From Tunturiibacter empetritectus (GTDB taxonomy: Bacteria > Acidobacteriota > Terriglobia > Terriglobales > Acidobacteriaceae), in assembly GCF_013410875.1 (NCBI RefSeq), contig NZ_JACCCU010000001.1, forward strand, positions 1,364,001-1,428,000: a stretch of DNA of 64,000 nt, in the 5' to 3' direction. The notes beneath the pieces were generated by a model, which was given only the letters and a program-made list of their open reading frames with translations, was not told the DNA's origin and ran no database searches. Every line of letters begins with the position of its first letter. Positions within the stretch are counted from its first letter, which is position 1. Shown here piece by piece: positions 32,780 through 40,720 of the stretch. The translations under genes were made by a program, and so were the position numbers.

Positions 32780-33490
32780 ATGGCGAATCGAATGATTGGA
32801 ACGATAGTGTCTGGCGTGGTGTGTGGTGTGGCTCTACTCGGTGCGGCTGGTGTCGGCTGGGGGCAGGGAGCGAAGGCGCTGTATCCGGCGATGGCTCCGA
32901 TTGAGCAGTACCGCGTGGCTAGTGTGGCGGAGGAGGTTGCGCTGGCGCGCAGTGCGGCGAATGTGGCAGTGAGCGGTGATGCGGAGGTGATGGTGCTCGG
33001 CAGCCACGGCTACGAGACGGCGGCGAAAGGGAAGAACGGATTCGTCTGCCTGGTGGAGCGCTCGTGGGCTACCACCTTTGACGATCCACAGTTCTGGAAC
33101 CCGAAGCTGCGTGCGCCGCACTGCTTCAATGCGGCGGCTGCGCGGTCGGTGATGCCAGCGTATCTGAAGCGGACGGAGTTGGTGCTGTCCGGGATGCCGA
33201 AGGATCAGGTGGAGGCACGCATGAAGGAGGCGGTGGCGACGAAGGTCATTGGCGCGCCGGAGCAGGGGACGATGTGCTACATGATGTCGAAGCAGGGCAA
33301 TCTGAACGATCATGACGGCCATTGGCGTCCGCATCTGATGTTCTTCCTGCCGACTACGGATGCTGCGAGCTGGGGTGCGAACCTCGACGGGTCACAGGTC
33401 TTCGCTGCGCAGGGGAACCCTGAGCCGGTGACGATTTTTATGGTTCCGGTGACGGCGTGGTCGGATGGGACGGTGGGGGAGATGAAGTGA
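32780..33490 (+). CDS. Secreted hypothetical protein
   Basis: A 236-residue protein from the ATG at 32780, which has AAGGAGG at 32768-32774. A signal peptide (about 1-30, ending GVGWGQG) precedes a mature part with AMAPIEQYRVASVAEEVALA, the motif GKNGFVCLVERSWATTFDDP, HCFNAAAARSV and a C-terminal stretch GHWRPHLMFFLPTTDAASWG. The pattern of conserved-looking Trp, Cys and His recalls a secreted family common in Acidobacteria, but no function is known. It stands alone. Confidence 0.8.
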   Translation: MANRMIGTIVSGVVCGVALLGAAGVGWGQGAKALYPAMAPIEQYRVASVAEEVALARSAANVAVSGDAEVMVLGSHGYETAAKGKNGFVCLVERSWATTFDDPQFWNPKLRAPHCFNAAAARSVMPAYLKRTELVLSGMPKDQVEARMKEAVATKVIGAPEQGTMCYMMSKQGNLNDHDGHWRPHLMFFLPTTDAASWGANLDGSQVFAAQGNPEPVTIFMVPVTAWSDGTVGEMK

Positions 33491-33652
33491 TGCCTCTATT
33501 TGCGGCCTAGTGGATTTACGTTCCTACCCTTCGCAGAAGATCCTTATTTTTCGCATGAATTTGTGCCGGGCGGGTTGGGAGTAGTGCGGTTCGCGCCGCG
33601 CGCGAATGCCTACTCATGCGATGAGACTGCGTGAATAGGGCCCGCAATTCAT

Positions 33653-34258
33653 CTAAGTTGACGCTTCAAATCCTGGCAAAGTTGGTTCATCTGGATTGTC
33701 GAGATCCAGCGCCTCTAGAAGTTCTGCTTTGTCTTGGTATTCAAGCCACACAATAAATCCACGATCAACAATATTGAGTCGAAGACCCGTCTGATCATAA
33801 TCAAGCACAATTGCCTTAATATTTTTCTCGACCTGAAGGGAGGAACAGTACTGTAGTGCTTGTGTCAAATTACCGGGATTCAAAGCCTTGCCTGAGGGGT
33901 GGTGTTCTTGAAGGTGTTTCCGTAATTCTGCATACGTGAAGCCTGCCTGAAGTTTTTCAGACTTTGCCGTCAAGACCGGATGTAGAAGCCATCGATACAT
34001 CCTAAGCTGAGTGTCCTGAAAGCCACCTGCAAAAAGGTTCATGAAGGTGGTATACCGACCACTTTGTTGATCGACGATATTTTTTATCAGTGCTTCAACA
34101 TTAATTTCTTTGCCAACGACTCTTTGGCTTTCTGCTGTACTTGTCACGTTTGCTTCCAAGCAAGCTAGGCGGCAACCCTCTTGAACAACGTAGACACTGA
34201 ACTTAGAAAACTTAATGAGACTCGTTGCAAACGCTGGATCAAAAGTAACGTTGAGCAT
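33653..34258 (-). CDS. C-terminal part of split ATPase (winged-helix side)
   Basis: A 201-residue frame that continues, after a one-base shift, the ATPase frame at 34165-34986. It contains a lid-like helical section (FDPAFATSLIKFSKFSVYVV), a linker helix (VEALIKNIVDQQ) and a C-terminal part that looks like a winged helix (FTYAELRKHLQEHHPSG, LNPGNLTQALQYCSSLQVEK, IVDRGFIVWLEYQ). Base composition is far richer in A+T than either flank. Its own ATG at 34258 lies inside the A-run where the shift occurs and has no ribosome site, so it is more likely the tail of one 444-residue protein than a separate gene. Confidence 0.7.
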   Translation of the reverse strand: MLNVTFDPAFATSLIKFSKFSVYVVQEGCRLACLEANVTSTAESQRVVGKEINVEALIKNIVDQQSGRYTTFMNLFAGGFQDTQLRMYRWLLHPVLTAKSEKLQAGFTYAELRKHLQEHHPSGKALNPGNLTQALQYCSSLQVEKNIKAIVLDYDQTGLRLNIVDRGFIVWLEYQDKAELLEALDLDNPDEPTLPGFEAST

Positions 34259-34986
34259 TTTTGCGCCCAGCTAATCACTGAGCCAAGTTCTTCTTCGGTC
34301 CAGGTATCAGCATCAACAGATACGACCCTTCCCGTGAGGTCTCCGTTGTAGACAATCAGACGATCATTATCGAGCCAGACGCCAATGATAATAAAGCAGA
34401 CTTTTGAGGCCTCATGAAAGGCTTTTAGTGCAACAGAAAAGTCTATTTGTGTCGAAACAGGTAAGTAGTGAAAATCTTCAAGAACGATGAATTTTTGAAA
34501 GTTGGCAGCCTTCAGTGCGGCAATGATGTCATTAACATCACCAGGATCGAGTTCCAAATCGTGGACTTCCACTTCGCTCGTCTCAGTCGATCCTTTCTCT
34601 CCCCCCAATTCCGCGCTGATTCCCATGAAACCAGCTTTTAGGCCAGCGTTTATTTTGTTTGTTCCTTCTATGGTTTTCTTCTCGGACTGAACAACTTGAA
34701 ATCCTGCGCGTTTTAGTATGTTGGAGTGGAGTTCTTGGATATTCCACTTGTTGGAACATTGAACAAGAATGTAATCGTCGTCCTTTAGGCAATGTTTTCT
34801 AAGACACGTTTTGCCTTGCTTCGAACTTCCGAAAATGACGACATGTTTGTCGCGAGTCAACGTGCTGACGAACGAATCATCGACTTTTTTCCGCGTTACA
34901 TAGTTGAGGGGGACATCTCGAGTAACACCATAGACTTCGTCCGTGGTAAAGCTCTTCGTTTGAACCGAGTTGTGATCACCGAACAT
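34165..34986 (-). CDS. P-loop ATPase of unknown family, N-terminal part (frameshifted)
   Basis: A 273-residue frame. Residues 1-40 (YGVTRDVPLNYVTRKKVDDS) lead into an ATPase with Walker A VVIFGSSKQGKTCLRKH (about 49-65) and Walker B KFIVLEDFHYL (about 165-175). The genuine frame ends near residue 243, where the A5 run at 34258-34262 would need a sixth A to continue into the frame at 33653-34258; the last 30 residues (STLLLIQRLQ...) are read-through noise. ATPase plus winged helix recalls STAND or Orc-like proteins. It begins nine bases behind the ffh stop and is A+T-rich, hence probably acquired. I do not know a function. Confidence 0.75.
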   Translation of the reverse strand: MFGDHNSVQTKSFTTDEVYGVTRDVPLNYVTRKKVDDSFVSTLTRDKHVVIFGSSKQGKTCLRKHCLKDDDYILVQCSNKWNIQELHSNILKRAGFQVVQSEKKTIEGTNKINAGLKAGFMGISAELGGEKGSTETSEVEVHDLELDPGDVNDIIAALKAANFQKFIVLEDFHYLPVSTQIDFSVALKAFHEASKVCFIIIGVWLDNDRLIVYNGDLTGRVVSVDADTWTEEELGSVISWAQKCSTLLLIQRLQRVSLSFLSSVSTLFKRVAA

Positions 34987-34995
34987 AAATTGATA

Positions 34996-36390
34996 TTACC
35001 TGCCGAATTTTTGTTTGCCTTGCATTTGGCTCATCATGCGTTGTTGGGCTTTGATGCCGCCGCCACCGCCGAGTGACTTGAACATCTTGCGCATCTGGGC
35101 GTACTGGCGGAGGAGGTTGTTTACGTCTTGTACGGATGTGCCTGAGCCCTTGGCGATGCGCTTGCGGCGGTTGCCGTTGATGATCTCGTGGTCGAGGCGC
35201 TCTTTGTTGGTCATCGAATTAATGATGGATTCGACGCGGGTGAACTGGCCTTCGTCTACGTTTTCGACGGCCTGCTGCATGCCCGCGAAGGGGCCGACGG
35301 AGGGGAGCATCTTGAGGATGGACTTCATGGAGCCCATCTTTTTGATCTGACGGAGCTGGTCGCGGAAGTCGTCGAGGGTGAAGCCGTCGCCGGAGAGGGC
35401 TTTTTTGGCGAACTGCTCGGCTTTGCCGCGGTCGAGGGTGGATTCGGCGCGCTCGAGGAGGGTGGCGATGTCGCCGTGACCCATGATGCGGGAGACAATG
35501 CGGTCGGGGTGGAAGGGCTCGAAGGCGTCGGGCTTTTCGCCGGTGCCGAGGAACTTGATGGGCGCGCCGGTGACGTGGCGGATGGAGAGGGCAGCGCCGC
35601 CTCGGGCGTCACCGTCCATCTTGGTGAGGATGGCGCCGGTGATGGTGAGGAGATCGTTGAAGGCCTTGGCGGAGTTGACGGCGTCCTGGCCGGTCATGGC
35701 GTCGGCGACGAAGAGGATCTCGGAGGGCGAGAGGAGCTTTTTGAGCTGCGCCATCTCGTCCATGAGGGAGGCGTCGATCTGGTTGCGGCCGGCGGTGTCG
35801 ACGATGAGCATGTCGCAGCCGAAGTTGGCGGCGTCGCGTTTGGCCTCTTTGGCGAGGCGGAGGACGGCGTCGGTGCCGGGCTTTGCGATGTCGGAGTCGG
35901 TGAGTTTGCCCTCGTAAAGTTGGGCGGAGATGGAGCGGGCTACGATGGCGAGTTGCTCGCGGGCGGCGGGACGGTAGACGTCGACCGAGACGAGCATGGG
36001 GCGGTGGCCGGCTTTTTTTAGCCACTGGGCCAGCTTTCCGGAGGTTGTGGTTTTACCTGAGCCTTGCAGGCCGGCCATGAGGATGACGCTCGGCGGCTGG
36101 GAGGCTTTCTGGAAGCGGGCGGTGTCGCGGCCCAGGAGGTTGACTAGCTCGTCGTGGACGATTTTTACGATCTGCTCGGAGGGCGAGAGGGCGGTGGCGA
36201 CCTTTTCGCCGATGGCGCGGGTGCGGATGTGCTCGACGAGCTCATTGACGACGGTGAGGTTGACGTCGGACTCGAGGAGGGCGAGGCGGATCTCGCGGAT
36301 GGCGTCGGAGATGTTCTCGTCGGAGATGGTGCCCTGGCCGCGGAGGGTCTTGAAGGAACGCTGGAGTTTGTCGCTTAGGTTTTCAAACAT
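34996..36390 (-). CDS. ffh: Signal recognition particle GTPase Ffh
   Basis: A 464-residue protein with the N domain (about 1-90), the G domain (about 95-295: GLQGSGKTTTSGKL, DTAGR, TKMDGDARGGAAL) and the Met-rich M domain (about 320-460: MGSMKSILKMLPSVG, RRKRIAKGSGTSVQDVN, MMSQMQGKQKFGR). With 4.5S RNA it delivers nascent membrane proteins to the translocase. Length and order are normal. In most bacteria ffh is followed by rpsP, rimM and trmD; here an A+T-rich ATPase gene follows instead. Confidence 0.97.
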   Translation of the reverse strand: MFENLSDKLQRSFKTLRGQGTISDENISDAIREIRLALLESDVNLTVVNELVEHIRTRAIGEKVATALSPSEQIVKIVHDELVNLLGRDTARFQKASQPPSVILMAGLQGSGKTTTSGKLAQWLKKAGHRPMLVSVDVYRPAAREQLAIVARSISAQLYEGKLTDSDIAKPGTDAVLRLAKEAKRDAANFGCDMLIVDTAGRNQIDASLMDEMAQLKKLLSPSEILFVADAMTGQDAVNSAKAFNDLLTITGAILTKMDGDARGGAALSIRHVTGAPIKFLGTGEKPDAFEPFHPDRIVSRIMGHGDIATLLERAESTLDRGKAEQFAKKALSGDGFTLDDFRDQLRQIKKMGSMKSILKMLPSVGPFAGMQQAVENVDEGQFTRVESIINSMTNKERLDHEIINGNRRKRIAKGSGTSVQDVNNLLRQYAQMRKMFKSLGGGGGIKAQQRMMSQMQGKQKFGR

Positions 36391-36434
36391 GACTGCTACA
36401 AGTTTACAGGGAATGGCGGCGATGGCCTACCGGC

Positions 36435-36510
36435 CGGGTCCGCTGCGCGCGGTGCGGTCACTTCGTGACTTGTATACCCCTTCGGCTAGTGCTTCCGATG
36501 GTCGCGATAC
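36435..36510 (+). repeat. Solo copy of the GGTCACTTCGTGAC repeat
   Basis: GGGTCCGCTGCGCGCGGT, then GCGGTCACTTCGTGACTTGT and ATACCCCTTCGGCTAGTGCT. It matches the left half of the inverted-repeat element at 37882-38078. It lies between ffh and the POTRA-type gene. Confidence 0.7.
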
Positions 36511-36536
36511 GGAGTTGCGGCGGAAGATGATTGGGC

Positions 36537-37823
36537 TTAGTTGAGGATGCCGCCTTTGGCGAAGGTGATGGTGAGGTCGACGAGGTGGGTGTTGGGGTCG
36601 GCGACGGCGTTGTAGGTGGCGGAGTAGCCGGCGAGGGACTGGAGGGCGCTGTTGTTGTGGAGGAACCCGGTGAGGTAGGTGGTGTCGTAGAAGTCGCCGG
36701 GGTTCATGTGCCAGGCGGAGTCGAACTGCTTCTGCTGCTCGGTGGAGAGGCCGAGGGCTTTGACGCTGTGGATGTGGTACTGCGGGCCGGGGTCGACGAT
36801 GATGGTGTAGGAGACGTGGTGGCTGAGGTGGTCGAAGGTGGCGGGGGCCTGGACTTTGGCGTCCTGAAAGCCTTTGGCAAAGTAGGCGCCGGCGATGATG
36901 GAGAGGCTTTGGCGGAGAGCGGCTTCGGAGGCCATGTCGCCGGGCTTCATCTTGGCTTGCTTGTTGAAGTCGGCGGTGCTGATGACCTCGGAGCCGGGCC
37001 AGGTGAGTTGGAAGAGTTGGTAGGGCTGGCCTTCGCTGAGCGTGGCGGTGAAGTCGAGATCGATGACGCTGGGGGTGGCCTGGGGCGGGGTTTGGGAGAG
37101 GTTGAGGACGGCCATGTCGAGATAGCCCGCGTCGTGGTAGGCCGAGGTGAGTGCTTTGGTGATGGTGGTGCGGGTGGTGTTGGTGTCGAAGGGCTGATTA
37201 GTCTGGTCTTTGATGACGGTGTCGAGCCTGGGCTGCATGGCGGGGGAGGCATGCACGACGGTTAGTTTGTGGACGCGGATCTCAGGCGACTGGATGGCGA
37301 AGGCGATGGCGGTTGGGGTGGCTCCGGGTTGAGAGCTGACGGCAAGGGCCACGACGTTGGCGGTGACTCCTTTTTCGGCGACCATCGCTTTGAGGGCGGA
37401 GGTGATGTTGTCCTGGAGGTTGCCGGTGGTCGGGACGACTCCGATGTAGAGGGGGACTCGGGCGGTGAGTGCGGAGGTGAGTTCGGAGGGGGACCACCAG
37501 ACGAAGTTGGTGAAGGTGGCGGGGAGGAGATTTTCTGGCGGCATCGGCTTGAGATCGTAGACCAGGCCGGTGGCGTTGGATTCGAAGCTGATGTCGGAGA
37601 AGAGGCCGGTGTCGCTGAGGTGTTGGGCGGCAGCTTGAACGTCTGCCTGTGTGGCGGCTGCGCCTGGTTGCAGGCCGCTGACTTTGAGGAGGTCGGCTTG
37701 GGAGAAGGCGGGTGCGCCTGTGAAGGTGATGGGCGGCAGGGTGAAGGTCTGGGCGGGGAGTTGGAGGGTGAGGACGGAGAGGCAGAGAGCGAGGAGAGCG
37801 GGCCTGAGGGTGGTAGAGCGCAT
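36537..37823 (-). CDS. Exported POTRA-domain protein without barrel
   Basis: A 428-residue protein with a signal peptide (about 1-25). Sections such as FTGAPAFSQADLLKVSGLQP, ADVQAAAQHLSDTGLFSDIS, FDTNTTRTTITKALTSAYHD and AGYLDMAVLNLSQ fit tandem POTRA modules of the BamA/Omp85 type, but the chain ends where a 16-strand barrel would begin (TITFAKGGILN). It may be a periplasmic scaffold in outer-membrane assembly, or the soluble half of a split Omp85 protein. It is flanked on both sides by repeats of the GGTCACTTCGTGAC family. Domain assignment is by pattern only. Confidence 0.75.
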   Translation of the reverse strand: MRSTTLRPALLALCLSVLTLQLPAQTFTLPPITFTGAPAFSQADLLKVSGLQPGAAATQADVQAAAQHLSDTGLFSDISFESNATGLVYDLKPMPPENLLPATFTNFVWWSPSELTSALTARVPLYIGVVPTTGNLQDNITSALKAMVAEKGVTANVVALAVSSQPGATPTAIAFAIQSPEIRVHKLTVVHASPAMQPRLDTVIKDQTNQPFDTNTTRTTITKALTSAYHDAGYLDMAVLNLSQTPPQATPSVIDLDFTATLSEGQPYQLFQLTWPGSEVISTADFNKQAKMKPGDMASEAALRQSLSIIAGAYFAKGFQDAKVQAPATFDHLSHHVSYTIIVDPGPQYHIHSVKALGLSTEQQKQFDSAWHMNPGDFYDTTYLTGFLHNNSALQSLAGYSATYNAVADPNTHLVDLTITFAKGGILN

Positions 37824-37881
37824 TTGAATGGAAGATACCCCATGCCGCGATGGGAGAGAAGAGACTTTTTTAGGGACAAGT

Positions 37882-38078
37882 GCGTCCTGCCAGCGGGCCC
37901 ACTACGCGTGGGGCGGTCACTTCGTGACTTGTTTACCGCTTCGCTTGGTGCTCCCGTTGTTCGCAGGTTGAAGTCCGTGCCGACCAACGGGAGGAGCTAT
38001 GCTTTCTCGTTCGCAAAGACGGGTATGCGCGTCACGAAGTGACCGCTCTCCGCGCAGGAGGCCCGTCCGGCAGGACGC
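37882..38078. repeat. 197-bp inverted-repeat element (MITE-like)
   Basis: The ends are GCGTCCTGCC (37882-37891) and its exact complement GGCAGGACGC (38069-38078). Further in, GCGGTCACTTCGTGAC (37913-37928) faces GTCACGAAGTGACCGC (38031-38046), and CTCCCGTTG (37951-37959) faces CAACGGGAG (37985-37993). No reading frame of its own. The whole gap of 351 bases between the POTRA gene and xerD is mostly this element. Confidence 0.8.
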
Positions 38079-38174
38079 TCGCCTTGGCAAGTGACGGGCT
38101 TGGTGCGTGGCCAGGTTGGTTCGGGTTGCGAGTCGGCAGGCACGGAGGTTTGGCGGGCGGGATAATCGAGTTCT

Positions 38175-39128
38175 ATGCACGAGATTGGGCAGGCTGGAGG
38201 GAACGCGCGGACAGTGCGGGAGTTTGTGGCGTATCTGCGGGTGGAGAAAGGGCTTCGACCGGCCAGTTGTGAGGCATATCAAAGGGATCTGGAGCAGTTT
38301 GCGGAGCATGTTGAGGGGCGCGACGGGTTGCTGGTGGGGGCGACCCAGGCGGATGTGAGCGGGTTTATGGAGGGGCTGCGTGGGCACGCGGTGGAGTCGA
38401 GGTCGATTGCGCGGAAGCTGAGCTGCCTGCGTGGGTTCTATCGCTGGCTGCTGATGGATAAACGGATTACTCATGATCCGACAGTGAATGTGGAGACTCC
38501 TGCGAGCTGGAAGGTGCTGCCGAAGTCGCTGGCCGAGGGCGAGGTGGCGGAGATGCTGGAGCGGACCGGAGTTGCTGCCCGGAGTGACGGTGCGGATGGG
38601 CTGGCGCTGCGGGATCATGCGATCTTGGAGCTGCTGTATGCGGGCGGGCTGAGGGTGGGGGAGATATGCGCACTGCGGGTGGAGGATGTGCATCTGGACC
38701 AGGCGCGGGCGCAGGTGAGGGGCAAAGGCGATAAGGAGAGGATTGTGCCGCTGGGGCGGTCGGCGGTGGAGGCTTTGGAGAGGTATCTGGTGGTGGGGAG
38801 GCCGGGGTTGGTGAGGAGCGGGCTGGAGCGGGGAGGCCATGCGGTGCAGAGGGCGCTGTTTCTTAGTGTGCGGGGAAATGCGCTGACGCGGCAGTGGGTT
38901 TGGGAGATGGTGCGGTCGGCTTCGGGGACGGGTAAGGCTAGTCCGCATATGCTGAGGCATAGCTGCGCTACGCACATGGTGGAGCATGGTGCGGATTTGA
39001 GGAGTGTGCAGACTTTGCTGGGGCATGCGGATATTGCTACGACGCAGGTTTATACACATGTGGCGTTGGGGCATTTGAAGAAGGTGCATCGGGAGCATCA
39101 TCCGCGGGGGAAAAGGCGGGTGGTTTAA
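38175..39128 (+). CDS. xerD: Tyrosine recombinase XerD-like
   Basis: A 317-residue recombinase. The N-terminal SAM-like core-binding domain (about 14-100: RTVREFVAYLRVEKGLRPAS) is followed by the catalytic domain with Arg in LLYAGGLRVGEICAL, Lys in GKGDKERIVP, the H-L-x-x-H-x-x-A-T-x-M box MLRHSCATHMVEHGADLRSV, LGHADIATTQVYTHV with the nucleophile Tyr. These are the R-K-H-R-H-Y residues of the family. XerC and XerD resolve chromosome dimers at dif. It is followed by a second Xer gene. No dif-like site was recognised nearby. Confidence 0.9.
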   Translation: MHEIGQAGGNARTVREFVAYLRVEKGLRPASCEAYQRDLEQFAEHVEGRDGLLVGATQADVSGFMEGLRGHAVESRSIARKLSCLRGFYRWLLMDKRITHDPTVNVETPASWKVLPKSLAEGEVAEMLERTGVAARSDGADGLALRDHAILELLYAGGLRVGEICALRVEDVHLDQARAQVRGKGDKERIVPLGRSAVEALERYLVVGRPGLVRSGLERGGHAVQRALFLSVRGNALTRQWVWEMVRSASGTGKASPHMLRHSCATHMVEHGADLRSVQTLLGHADIATTQVYTHVALGHLKKVHREHHPRGKRRVV

Positions 39129-39174
39129 AGGGTTGGGGTTGAAAGGTTTGGGATGTTGGGGCGAGCGAGGGTCT

Positions 39175-39328
39175 TCGGGATCCTTCGCTCCGCTCAGGAT
39201 GACAGCAAAGGCAACCGCAGATCCCCTTCAGGGATGACAACAAGAACGGCAACGGCAAAGACAAAGGCAACGGCAGAGACAAAGGCAACGACAAAGACAA
39301 GGCAACGGCAGAGCAAGGCAGAGGCGAA
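39175..39328 (+). repeat. Dispersed intergenic repeat with short tandem units
   Basis: Begins GATCCTTCGCTCCGCTCAGG, then a core GGCAACCGCAGATCCCCTTC(A)GGGATGACAACAAGAAC (about 39206-39248) that recurs almost exactly at 43611-43653. Behind the core are units of about 17 bases of the type AAAGGCAACGGCAGAGAC. It fills the whole gap between xerD and xerC and its end supplies the xerC ribosome site. Confidence 0.8.
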
Positions 39329-40378
39329 ATGCGGGATAAGGCTGGCGGGATTAACGGATTGGCCGAAGGGTTTCTGGCGATGCTCGCGAATGAGCGAGGC
39401 GCGTCGGAGCATACGGTGCGGGCTTATGCGCGCGAGGTGCGGAGCTTTGCGGCTTATCTGAATGAGACTTTGGGGAAGGATGCGAAGGTGAGTGCGGTGG
39501 AGCATCTGCATATTCGCGGTTACCTGGGGGCGCTGTATGAACGGGGGCTGACCAAGGCGAGTGCGGCGCGGGCGCTGGCGGCGGTGAGGAGCTGGTTCAA
39601 ATGGCTGGCGAAGGAGGGGCATGTGGCGCAGAATCCGGCGCTGCTGGTGAGTACGCCGAAGTTGCCGAAGCATCTGCCGCGGGTGCCGAGTATGGAAGAG
39701 GTGAATCGAGTTTTGAATTCGCTGGATGGTTCGACTGAGAAGAGGGCTGGCGGAGCGGACGGTGTAGCCTCCCACCCTTCGCAAAGTACGCGAAGGATGG
39801 GGCACCCGGACGGTGGTGGCGATGCGGAGGAGGGAGATGCTTCGGCGTGGCCTGAGCGGGATCGGGTGATCTTCGAGTTGTTGTATGGGTGCGGGATTCG
39901 TAACTCGGAGCTGGTGGGTTTAAATATGGGCAGTGTGAAGTGGCGCGATGATGCGGTGCTGGTGCGCGGCAAGGGGCGGAAGGAGCGACTGGTGCCGCTG
40001 GGGGATGAGGCTGCGGTGGCGTTGAGGGCGTATCTGCCGCTGCGCGAGGCGAAGCTGGTGGCGGCGGGCAAGGGCACGCTGGTGCATGAGGGGCCGTTGA
40101 TGATGAATCTGCGGATGCGTGGCGATTGCAGGCTGACGACGCGGAGTGTGGGGCGGATTGTGAAGGCGATTGCGCTGAGCCGGGGGCTGGCGGCGGATGT
40201 GCATCCGCATACGCTGCGGCACGCGTTCGGCACGCACATGCTGGAGGAGGGTGCGGATCTGCGGGCGATCCAGGAGATGCTGGGGCATGAGCGGCTGTCG
40301 ACGACGCAGAGGTATACGCAGTTGACGGTGGGTCAGGTGCAGAAGGTGTATGACGAGACGCATCCTCGGGCTAAGTGA
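39329..40378 (+). CDS. xerC: Tyrosine recombinase XerC-like, with inserted repeat
   Basis: A 349-residue recombinase with the same layout as its neighbour: core-binding domain ([40 protein letters not shown]), catalytic Arg in [15 protein letters not shown], Lys in [32 protein letters not shown] and [15 protein letters not shown] with Tyr. It is about 40 residues longer than usual because of an insert near residues 137-172, of which [13 protein letters not shown] is encoded by a palindromic intergenic repeat (39771-39801). The insert lies in the linker before the catalytic Arg, so activity may survive. AGAGG is four bases ahead of the ATG. Confidence 0.9.
   Translation: MRDKAGGINGLAEGFLAMLANERGASEHTVRAYAREVRSFAAYLNETLGKDAKVSAVEHLHIRGYLGALYERGLTKASAARALAAVRSWFKWLAKEGHVAQNPALLVSTPKLPKHLPRVPSMEEVNRVLNSLDGSTEKRAGGADGVASHPSQSTRRMGHPDGGGDAEEGDASAWPERDRVIFELLYGCGIRNSELVGLNMGSVKWRDDAVLVRGKGRKERLVPLGDEAAVALRAYLPLREAKLVAAGKGTLVHEGPLMMNLRMRGDCRLTTRSVGRIVKAIALSRGLAADVHPHTLRHAFGTHMLEEGADLRAIQEMLGHERLSTTQRYTQLTVGQVQKVYDETHPRAK
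39771..39801 (+). repeat. Palindromic repeat inserted in frame within xerC
   Basis: CCCACCCTTCGC (39771-39782) pairs with GCGAAGGATGGG (39790-39801) around a seven-base loop, followed by GCACCCGGA. This CCCA-CCTTCGC hairpin with GGGGCACCC is of intergenic type; a related fragment GTGGGGCACCCGC is at 54446-54458. Confidence 0.7.
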
Positions 40379-40720
40379 GAACAGGGCGAAGTGAGATCTC
40401 CGTAGATACTTTTTGAAGGGCTGGTTTTGTGTTGGATTTTTTTGAAGATGCGGGGGTGTTGGTTTTTGCTGGGGGTTTTGCGTAAAACGTGGTTTTGAAC
40501 GTGGTTTTTTGATGGTGAGATGGTGGTGGCTTGTGGTGAGTTCGTGGCTGATGGGTGGTGCGATTTGTGGTGGCGAAAAAAGTGACAGCGTTTTGAGATT
40601 TATTTTCGTGTCTGGAATTGGCGGTGGCAGACAGCGGGTTTCTCCACTGCGCGCAACAGCAGGCCGTTGTCCTTCGGTGAAACTGACAGATCTTCGGTCG
40701 TGCTCTACGGCGATACTGCT
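40379..40720. other. GT-rich intergenic region, no gene seen
   Basis: The stretch is unusually rich in G and T on the plus strand, with AACGTGGTTTTG repeated (40498-40509 and a partial copy just before) and TGGTGGTGGCTTGTGGTGAG. An open frame on the minus strand (40371-40886) is low-complexity Lys/Pro/Thr and overlaps the methyltransferase gene; I do not accept it. A fragment TTTCTCCACTGCGCGCAACA near 40640 resembles the dispersed repeat at 16646. Confidence 0.5.

Noticed and set aside
37917-39101. Open frame of 394 codons on the minus strand
   Set aside because: It is antisense to xerD, has a His/Arg/Pro-rich product without fold features and no ribosome site.
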